Below are positions 58,556 to 64,000 of a DNA stretch of 64,000 nt, one piece after another; within the stretch, counting starts at the first letter, position 1, and each line of letters opens with the position of its first letter. The notes under the pieces are model-generated. The model worked only from the letters and a program-made list of their open reading frames with translations. It made no database searches and had not been told where the DNA came from. Made by a program: the position numbers and the translations under genes. Origin of the DNA: CAIJMU01 sp035530275 (GTDB taxonomy: Bacteria > Spirochaetota > Spirochaetia > Treponematales > Rectinemataceae); contig DATKVC010000024.1 of the NCBI GenBank assembly GCA_035530275.1, positions 161,131 through 225,130 of the forward strand, given 5' to 3'.

Positions 58556-59275
58556 CTAGGCTTCGACGCGCACCACTCCCTTGTAGACGCCTTCGGTCAC
58601 GTCCTTGCCGTTGACGGCGGCGCGGAGTTTGACCTTGTAGTCGCCCGGCGCGAGGCCGGCCGGAACGAGGGCGTGCACCGTTCCGGGAAGGATGAGGGAA
58701 TATCGCGGCGAGCGGGATTCGGCTCCTCCTTGGTCGACGAAGAAGAGGCCCTGGGTGGCATCGGCCGCGTCAAAGCGAAGGCGGAGGCCCTTGATCTCTG
58801 CCGTGTCGGCGACGTGGAGGGGCGAGTCGGGCTGTCCTTCGCCCGCGGCGATCACCGTGTTGAGCACGGGGATGGAGAGGTCGGGACGCTCGTCGCGCTC
58901 GGTGCTCAGTTCGAGTTTGGCCGCATCCTCGAAGGCGCGGTCGGGCTTGTGATGGAGCCTGATGCCGTGGTTGGTCGCGGAGGAGCCGGGGAGGAACGAA
59001 TCGTCGATGGAAGCCAGGCTGCCCGAGGCGCCGAAATAGAAGGTGCCGGTGGGGGTCTTGACCGCCTGGCCTTCCGAGAGAAGGCGGATGAGCTCTTCCT
59101 TGTAGAGCTGCATCGCGCCGCTGACTTCCGTTTTCGTCAGGGTCGTGCGGCCACGGGCCATGATTGTGAGGAATTCGTCGAATTCCACCGTGACGACCGG
59201 CGTGCCGGATCGCACGATGTAGGGGTCTTTGCAGGTGGCCAGGTGGTTCTTGAGAACCATGATCTTGAGAGACAT
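58556..59275 (-). CDS. DUF4469 protein with IHF/HU-like N-terminal domain
   Basis: 239 residues from the ATG at 59275, preceded by AAGGAG. Residues 1 to about 120 (YIVRSGTPVVTVEFDEFLTI, then TLTKTEVSGAMQLYKEELIR and VKTPTGTFYFGA) resemble the IHF/HU-like domains of the Bvu_2165 type. Residues about 125-239 have the beta-rich DUF4469 form (LRFDAADATQGLFFVDQGGA). It may be a DNA-binding or structural protein. Upstream codons in the same frame stay open to 59525 but look non-coding. Confidence 0.7.
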   Translation of the reverse strand: MSLKIMVLKNHLATCKDPYIVRSGTPVVTVEFDEFLTIMARGRTTLTKTEVSGAMQLYKEELIRLLSEGQAVKTPTGTFYFGASGSLASIDDSFLPGSSATNHGIRLHHKPDRAFEDAAKLELSTERDERPDLSIPVLNTVIAAGEGQPDSPLHVADTAEIKGLRLRFDAADATQGLFFVDQGGAESRSPRYSLILPGTVHALVPAGLAPGDYKVKLRAAVNGKDVTEGVYKGVVRVEA

Positions 59276-59794
59276 GGGCAACTCCTTGGGCGCCCTTGCG
59301 AAGCCGGCTTTCGCTCGGGCGCTTCTCGACATGGGCCCCGCCAGGGGGGCCCTCGCCCCGCATAACGCTTGGAAGGGCCTCGAATGATTGCGCTTTGCCC
59401 GACGGCATGTGCCGGTACAAGGGCACCGGCAGGTGCCGGTGAGGCAGGCGAGGGCGATGACAAGAAGAGGCGCCTTCCGAAGGTAGATATTCCGGGCGGA
59501 AAGAGTGAATTTTGAGGTCGGCATGGCTAGTTTTCGAGGACGGAAAGAGTGTTTTTCGAGAGCGCATCCAGTAATCCCGGACAGGGGAACGAGTGAATAG
59601 GAGCTCCGGAATCTCTGGTGGCTGCCACGGCGATCAGGCATTACGGCGGCTGGGACTACTTGGAGCCATTCCGATCGATGCGGACGAATTTCCGGGTTGC
59701 AGATCATCCGTTACGGCGTTGCCCCAAAGTCGGTCGTCCTTGCGAGCGAAAGACTCCTCACTGTCTACAACTACATGCATATTACAGGATATGA
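59276..59794. other. Non-coding region before the dideoxyhexose genes
   Basis: No gene is supported. A hairpin-forming GGCACCGGCAGGTGCC lies at about 59425-59440 in a GC-rich stretch; the final 200 bases become AT-richer and should hold the promoter of the downstream operon. The minus strand keeps an open frame to 59525 with a hydrophobic run, but it has no ribosome site or separate stop. Confidence 0.4.
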
Positions 59795-60541
59795 ATGGCA
59801 AATCCAATCAAGCTTAGAGCTGAAGTGACAGGTGTCATCCCCTTTGGCAAGGGGACCTACGCGGTAACATTTCAACCATCGGTAAGCGTTCCTCGATTCA
59901 AAGCTGGGCAATTTCTACACCTGACTCTAGAGGATTTCAATCCTTCGGATGGGTTCTGGCCCGAGTCTCGGGTTTTCTCCATCGCGTCTGCTTCCGGCAT
60001 GCCAGAGTTGGAAATCGTTTATAGCGTGAAGGGCCGGTACACGCGACGCATGGAAGAGGAAATTAGGGCTGGTCGCTCGGTATGGCTCAAGCTTCCTTAT
60101 GGGTCCTTTACCATCGATTCCACAGCTCGTACAGGCCAAGATGTGGTTCTTGTTGCGGGCGGCACAGGCATTTCACCCTTTCTTGCCTATATGGAGAACC
60201 TTGGGGGAGGACGTGAGCGAAGGCCGCGGGTCCGACTCTATTATGGGATACGAGAAAATGACATGCTACTCCATGGCAGCATGATCGGCGACCGAGCAAC
60301 CGGAAGCTCGATCGAAGCAAATATTTTCGTGGAAAACGAGGAGGCGCGGCTCGCGCTTCCTTCGGCAGTGCGGGCGGAGCGCGGTCGCCTCGATATCGAC
60401 AGAATCATGGATGAGTGCAGTGAATTGGCGAAGCCGCTCTATTTTCTGTCAGGACCGCCGCAGATGATTGTCGCTTTCAGGGACCGCATCATCGAACGAG
60501 GGACGAATTTCGAAAACATCAAGATAGACGAGTGGGAGTAG
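59795..60541 (+). CDS. Flavoprotein reductase, E3-like (CDP-6-deoxy-delta-3,4-glucoseen reductase type) without ferredoxin domain
   Basis: 248 residues with FAD and NAD(P)H domains of the ferredoxin-reductase family: SRVFSIASASGMPELEIVY (RxxS for FAD), VLVAGGTGISPFLAYME and LYFLSGPPQMIVAFRD. It lies three bases before rfbH, so it should supply electrons for 3-deoxygenation, as E3 (AscD/DdhD) does. Classical E3 also has an N-terminal [2Fe-2S] domain of about 80 residues, which is absent here. Start at ATG 59795; an overlapping out-of-frame ATG is at 59791. Confidence 0.78.
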   Translation: MANPIKLRAEVTGVIPFGKGTYAVTFQPSVSVPRFKAGQFLHLTLEDFNPSDGFWPESRVFSIASASGMPELEIVYSVKGRYTRRMEEEIRAGRSVWLKLPYGSFTIDSTARTGQDVVLVAGGTGISPFLAYMENLGGGRERRPRVRLYYGIRENDMLLHGSMIGDRATGSSIEANIFVENEEARLALPSAVRAERGRLDIDRIMDECSELAKPLYFLSGPPQMIVAFRDRIIERGTNFENIKIDEWE

Positions 60542-60544
60542 GCG

Positions 60545-61870
60545 ATGGCGAAGAGCGAAAAAGACTTAAGGCAAGAAATTGCAGCACTAGTAAGCGAATA
60601 CTACGGCGTGAAGTTCTCATCCAAGAATTTCGAGCCCGGCAAGACTCCCGTTCGCTATGCCGGGCGCGTTTTCGACGAAAAGGAGCTCGTGAGCCTCGTC
60701 GATTCATCCCTCGATTTTTGGCTGACCTCCGGGCGTTATTCTGAGGAATTCGAGTCGGCTTTTTCCGCTTTTACAGGCGCGGAATATAGCTTTCTCGTCA
60801 ACTCGGGCTCTTCGGCGAATCTCCTGGCCTTCAGCAGCCTCATGAGCCCTCTCTTGGGAGTCCGTCGTCTCAAAGCCGGCGATGAAGTGATCTCGGTGGC
60901 GGCAGGATTCCCGACGACGGTGAACCCTATCATACAGAACGGGATGATTCCGGTATTCGTCGATGTCGACATCGGCACCTATAACATAGACGTAGCGGAA
61001 CTCGAGAAGGCGATCGGACCCAAGACCAAGGCAATCTTTCTCGCCCATACCCTCGGGAATCCCTACGACCTTGATGCCGTCATGCGGCTTGTCGAAAAGC
61101 ATGAGCTGTGGCTGGTGGAAGACTGCTGCGACGCCCTCGGTTCGAAATACAAAGGCAGGATGGTCGGCAGCTTCGGCCATATCGCAACCTGTTCATTCTA
61201 CCCCGCCCATCATATCACCATGGGCGAAGGCGGGGCCGTGTTTACCAACGACGAAACCCTGGCCCGTGCAACCCGCGCACTCAGGGATTGGGGTCGCGAT
61301 TGCTACTGCGCCGGAGGGGAAAGCAATACGTGCGGCAAGCGCTTTGCCGGTCAATACGGCAGCCTTCCCAAAGGCTACGACCATAAATACGTCTACTCGC
61401 ACATCGGCTACAATCTCAAGGTGACTGACATGCAAGCCGCCATCGGCGTCGAGCAGCTCAAGAAACTGCCCTCCTTCATCAATTCGCGAAAGGCCAATTT
61501 CCGGGCCTGGACGGAAGGTTTTGGCCAATTCGGAAACAAGTTCATATTGCCCAGGGCAACCGAAGGATCGGATCCTTCATGGTTTGCCTTTCCGGTTACC
61601 GTAGCCGAAGACGCCGGCTTTACCCGGACCGAGCTAACCGATTACCTCAACCGGTGCTTTGTCGAGACGCGCAACCTCTTCGGCGGCAACCTGCTCAGAC
61701 AGCCTGCCTATGCTGAGATCGCTCACCGAGTCGCTCCGGGCGGGCTTTGGCGGACCGACAGGATCATGAACGATACTTTCTTCCTTGGCACCTATCCGGG
61801 CCTGACGAGGGAACAGATCGACTACGCGATCAAGACTATCGCCGAGTTCATCGGGCGCAAAGGAGCCTGA
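60545..61870 (+). CDS. rfbH: CDP-6-deoxy-4-hexulose 3-dehydratase (E1, RfbH)
   Basis: 441 residues, PMP-dependent aminotransferase fold. SFYPAHHITMGEGG carries His where aminotransferases have the PLP lysine, the hallmark of the 3-dehydratase. DWGRDCYCAGGESNTCGKRF carries the cysteines of the single [2Fe-2S] centre. It removes O3 from CDP-6-deoxy-4-ketoglucose. The upstream reductase is the probable electron donor. rfbF and rfbG follow directly. Confidence 0.94.
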   Translation: MAKSEKDLRQEIAALVSEYYGVKFSSKNFEPGKTPVRYAGRVFDEKELVSLVDSSLDFWLTSGRYSEEFESAFSAFTGAEYSFLVNSGSSANLLAFSSLMSPLLGVRRLKAGDEVISVAAGFPTTVNPIIQNGMIPVFVDVDIGTYNIDVAELEKAIGPKTKAIFLAHTLGNPYDLDAVMRLVEKHELWLVEDCCDALGSKYKGRMVGSFGHIATCSFYPAHHITMGEGGAVFTNDETLARATRALRDWGRDCYCAGGESNTCGKRFAGQYGSLPKGYDHKYVYSHIGYNLKVTDMQAAIGVEQLKKLPSFINSRKANFRAWTEGFGQFGNKFILPRATEGSDPSWFAFPVTVAEDAGFTRTELTDYLNRCFVETRNLFGGNLLRQPAYAEIAHRVAPGGLWRTDRIMNDTFFLGTYPGLTREQIDYAIKTIAEFIGRKGA

Positions 61871-61873
61871 GCC

Positions 61874-62650
61874 ATGAAAGTAGTCATACTTGCCGGCGGA
61901 TTCGGAACGCGGATTTCAGAAGAATCAGATTACAAGCCCAAGCCCATGATTGAGGTCGGAGGGAAGCCTATTCTCTGGCATATCATGAAGATTTATTCGC
62001 ACTACGGCTTCAATGATTTTGTGATCTGTTGCGGATACAAGGCGTATTCGATAAAGAACTATTTTCACCACTACTATATGCACCAGGCGGACATGACGAT
62101 CGACTTGGCTGCCAATACAACCGAATATCACAATTCTAGCGCTGAACCCTGGCGGGTTACCCTTGTCGATACGGGTCTCAACACCATGACAGGGGGCAGG
62201 ATCAAGCGAATCCAGCCCTATATCGGGAATGAACTATTCATGCTCACCTATGGAGATGGTGTATCGGATGTAGACATGGGTGCGCTCCTGGAAAGCCACA
62301 AGAACAGCGGGCAGCTCGCGACCCTAACGGCGGTTCAGACATCCGGCAAATTCGGAGCTCTGCATATTGATCAAGATTCAGCAATTAGGGCTTTTCAGGA
62401 AAAGCCCAAGGGGGATGGAGCTTGGATCAATGGTGGATTTTTTGTCTGTGAGCCAGGGGTTTTCAATTACATCCGTGACGGCGACGAGACGATATGGGAA
62501 CGCGGCCCACTCGAAGATCTCGCCCGTGATGGACAGCTGGGTGCTTTTAAGCACGAAGGATTTTGGCAACCGATGGATACACTTCGAGACAAGAACGAAC
62601 TCGAAAGGCTATGGAGCGGTGGCAGCTCGCCCTGGAAAATATGGGAATGA
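61874..62650 (+). CDS. rfbF: Glucose-1-phosphate cytidylyltransferase
   Basis: 258 residues, the family length. VVILAGGFGTRISEESDYKP is the signature loop (GGxGTR-x-SEE...KPKPM), with LTYGDGVSDVDMG for the metal and product sites. It makes CDP-glucose from CTP and glucose 1-phosphate. Three bases after rfbH; its stop overlaps rfbG by 4 bases. Confidence 0.96.
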   Translation: MKVVILAGGFGTRISEESDYKPKPMIEVGGKPILWHIMKIYSHYGFNDFVICCGYKAYSIKNYFHHYYMHQADMTIDLAANTTEYHNSSAEPWRVTLVDTGLNTMTGGRIKRIQPYIGNELFMLTYGDGVSDVDMGALLESHKNSGQLATLTAVQTSGKFGALHIDQDSAIRAFQEKPKGDGAWINGGFFVCEPGVFNYIRDGDETIWERGPLEDLARDGQLGAFKHEGFWQPMDTLRDKNELERLWSGGSSPWKIWE

Positions 62651-63726
62651 TCGATCCTTCCTTTTGGCGCAAAAAGCGTGTGTTTATCACAGGACATACC
62701 GGATTTAAGGGTAGTTGGCTGAGTCAGTGGCTTCTCATGTTGGGAGCCGAAGTTCGAGGCTATGCGCTCGATCCGCCCACCGAGCCCAGCCTCTTTGTCG
62801 CTCTCGGGTTGGCAGGTGAATTGGACCATTGCTTGGGGGATATACGCAATGCCGAAGCCCTCGAAAGCGCGATGAAGAACTTCAAGCCAGAGATAGTATT
62901 CCATCTCGCTGCCCAGCCTCTCGTCAGACTATCATATAAAGAACCACGACTTACCTACGAGACAAATGTCATGGGGACCCTCAATGTGTATGAGGCTGTG
63001 CGAACGTGCCAGTCTGTTCAGGTTGTGGTATCAATCACGACCGACAAGTGTTACGAGAATCGCGAATGGGTATGGGGTTATCGCGAGAATGATGCAATGG
63101 GCGGCTACGATCCCTATAGTTCAAGCAAAGGTTGCGCCGAAATCCTGTCTGCGGCATATCGCCGCTCTTTCTTTAATTCCGAGTTGTATGGAAGGACGCA
63201 TCAAGTCGCATTAGCCACAGCAAGGGCGGGCAATGTAATCGGTGGTGGTGATTGGGCCCTTGATCGCCTGATTCCAGATTGTGTTCGCTTCTTATCTAAA
63301 GGCGAAACAATCTTTATCAGAAACCCGACTGCGACTCGGCCTTGGCAACACGTTTTGGAGCCATTGTCCGGTTACCTATGTCTTGCACAAAAGATGGTGG
63401 AAGATCCAATTCATAGTAGTGAAGGCTGGAATTTTGGTCCTAATGATGACGGAGTATGGACCGTTGAAGCGGTGGTAACAGAAACTGTCAAGGCTTGGGG
63501 GAGTGGCCATTATGAGGTCATCGCAAACCCCGATCTGCATGAGGCAACTGTCCTAAAGCTCGACGTTAGCAAGGCTAGGACAAAGTTGAAGTGGGCGTCT
63601 CATATGACCACAGTCGAAGCCATCAGGAGCTCTATTGCTGTGTATAGGCGCTTCTATGAAAATGCCAAAACTATAGTAGAGTTGGTTAGAGATCAAATTA
63701 GCCAGTATGCCAAAGACGTGAGATAG
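62647..63726 (+). CDS. rfbG: CDP-glucose 4,6-dehydratase
   Basis: 359 residues from the ATG at 62647 (ATGA overlap with rfbF); an earlier ATG at 62641 is possible. Cofactor loop ITGHTGFKGSWLSQWLLMLG, the AAQPLVRLSYKEP segment and the catalytic YDPYSSSKGCAE are diagnostic of the CDP-glucose group. It forms CDP-4-keto-6-deoxyglucose, the substrate of RfbH. The 3' half is markedly more AT-rich than most of the window. Confidence 0.95.
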   Translation: MIDPSFWRKKRVFITGHTGFKGSWLSQWLLMLGAEVRGYALDPPTEPSLFVALGLAGELDHCLGDIRNAEALESAMKNFKPEIVFHLAAQPLVRLSYKEPRLTYETNVMGTLNVYEAVRTCQSVQVVVSITTDKCYENREWVWGYRENDAMGGYDPYSSSKGCAEILSAAYRRSFFNSELYGRTHQVALATARAGNVIGGGDWALDRLIPDCVRFLSKGETIFIRNPTATRPWQHVLEPLSGYLCLAQKMVEDPIHSSEGWNFGPNDDGVWTVEAVVTETVKAWGSGHYEVIANPDLHEATVLKLDVSKARTKLKWASHMTTVEAIRSSIAVYRRFYENAKTIVELVRDQISQYAKDVR

Positions 63727-63743
63727 GACTTTCGGTAGTTTGC

Positions 63744-63863
63744 ATGGCTAAGACTGTCTTTATAACCGGTGCCACGGGTTTCTTGGGAAGCAATATTTGC
63801 AGTCGTATGACCCAGGATGGTTGGGTAGTCATCGTCGCTAAAAGAAGCGGCAGTGATCTGTAA
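63744..63863 (+). pseudogene. SDR epimerase/reductase gene cut by an IS66-type element
   Basis: The first 39 codons of an extended SDR survive: KTVFITGATGFLGSNICSRM gives the cofactor loop, then DGWVVIVAKRSGSD. The frame ends at a TAA supplied by the inserted element. In dideoxyhexose loci the gene at this place encodes the final CDP-sugar 4-reductase or 2-epimerase (RfbJ, RfbS or RfbE type), so that step may be lost. The rest of the gene would lie beyond the element, outside the window. Confidence 0.75.
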
Positions 63864-64000
63864 GCGGTGCCATCGCCCCATCTTGCGTTTTTGACCTCTC
63901 GGTGTAGCTTCGCGTCTACGGAGGTAGGCATGAAGCAGCGAACAGATTCGGAACGGCGAGCGTTGGTGGATAAGTGGCGAGCGAGCGGCGAGACGGCGCT
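63860..64000 (+). mobile_element. IS66-family insertion sequence (left end, runs off the window)
   Basis: The element begins with GTAAGCGG, the typical start of IS66 terminal repeats, at the point where the SDR gene breaks. A small gene starts 70 bases in, behind a GGAGGT ribosome site, and encodes a TnpA-like helix-turn-helix N-terminus. The right end and target duplication are not visible. Confidence 0.75.
63930..64000 (+). CDS. IS66 accessory protein TnpA (3' truncated by window end)
   Basis: Only 23 codons are visible (MKQRTDSERRALVDKWRASG, then ETA). This start is typical of the small OrfA/TnpA helix-turn-helix proteins of IS66 elements. GGAGGT lies four bases before the ATG. Family call rests on the short peptide plus the terminal repeat just upstream. 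Confidence 0.65.
   Translation, partial: MKQRTDSERRALVDKWRASGETA

Noticed and set aside
59276..59525. Possible small lipoprotein on the minus strand upstream of the DUF4469 gene
   Set aside because: There is a hydrophobic run with a following Cys, but the frame has no stop before the DUF4469 start, no ribosome site, and the rest is rich in Arg/Cys/Pro as expected for non-coding GC-rich DNA.
59593..59817. Small plus-strand gene before the reductase gene
   Set aside because: The frame overlaps the reductase start, lacks a ribosome site and shows no recognisable motif.

Overview
The window is GC-rich (roughly 60% by eye) and densely coded, with short gaps and many 4-base start/stop overlaps. 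Several genes point to a spirochaete of the Treponema/Spirochaeta type, probably free-living or from an anaerobic community: a DUF2804 protein, a UPF0158-GNAT fusion, a small primary-like sigma factor resembling the treponemal sigma-43 type, and a Tex protein with an RG-rich tail. This placement is an inference from gene content. No rRNA or other phylogenetic marker is present.

Layout. (1) 1-14.2 kb is housekeeping: a truncated beta-hydroxyacid dehydrogenase, thyX, an alkyltransferase-like DNA repair protein, fabD-fabG, glgX, a SEC-C protein, a sigma factor with a good sigma-54 (-24/-12) promoter match, a VapBC module lying between two copies of a 30-bp repeat just before a tRNA-Gly(CCC), acylphosphatase and tex. 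(2) 14.2-15 kb holds one nucleotidyltransferase (MNT) gene and a decayed MNT-HepT remnant. (3) 15.3-48.9 kb is one co-directional run: a regulator, an outer-membrane barrel and an exported protein, then a large surface-polysaccharide locus. It encodes GDP-fucose (gmd, fcl), UDP-glucuronate/UDP-xylose (ugd, uxs) and GDP-D-glycero-D-manno-heptose (hddA, gmhA, hddC-gmhB fusion) synthesis, an ABC exporter (Wzm/Wzt with a C-terminal domain), a Wzi-like outer-membrane protein, an asparagine-synthase-like enzyme, about 17 glycosyltransferases including one GT10 and two GT11 fucosyltransferase types, and a membrane phosphoglycosyltransferase at the end. (4) 48.9-56.95 kb is a toxin-antitoxin island: three intact MNT/HepT pairs, VapBC, a MazEF-like pair, HicB-like orphans and an AAA/DUF4143 ATPase. 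It is punctuated by two families of short interspersed repeats and by decayed duplicate modules. (5) 56.95-59.3 kb is a compact cassette: a 51-aa single-TM protein, a holin-like two-TM protein, a C39/papain-like cysteine peptidase, a divergent membrane-anchored LuxR-type regulator whose start abuts a perfect palindrome, and a DUF4469 protein with a likely IHF/HU-like N-terminus. (6) 59.8-63.9 kb is a second sugar block for CDP-3,6-dideoxyhexose (E3-like reductase, rfbH, rfbF, rfbG). The next gene, an SDR that would suit the final reductase or epimerase step, is cut by an IS66-type element that runs off the window.

How it fits together. The fucose, xylose, heptose and dideoxyhexose donors would feed the glycosyltransferases. 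The phosphoglycosyltransferase would start the chain on undecaprenyl phosphate, Wzm/Wzt would export it, and Wzi-like and barrel proteins would act at the outer membrane. The toxin-antitoxin island and the lysis/regulation-like cassette lie between the two sugar blocks, so they may be an insertion into one larger polysaccharide locus. The best candidates for something new are the 56.95-59.3 kb cassette, the sigma-54-to-sigma-factor promoter, and the toxin-antitoxin duplication in which each copy kept a different module.
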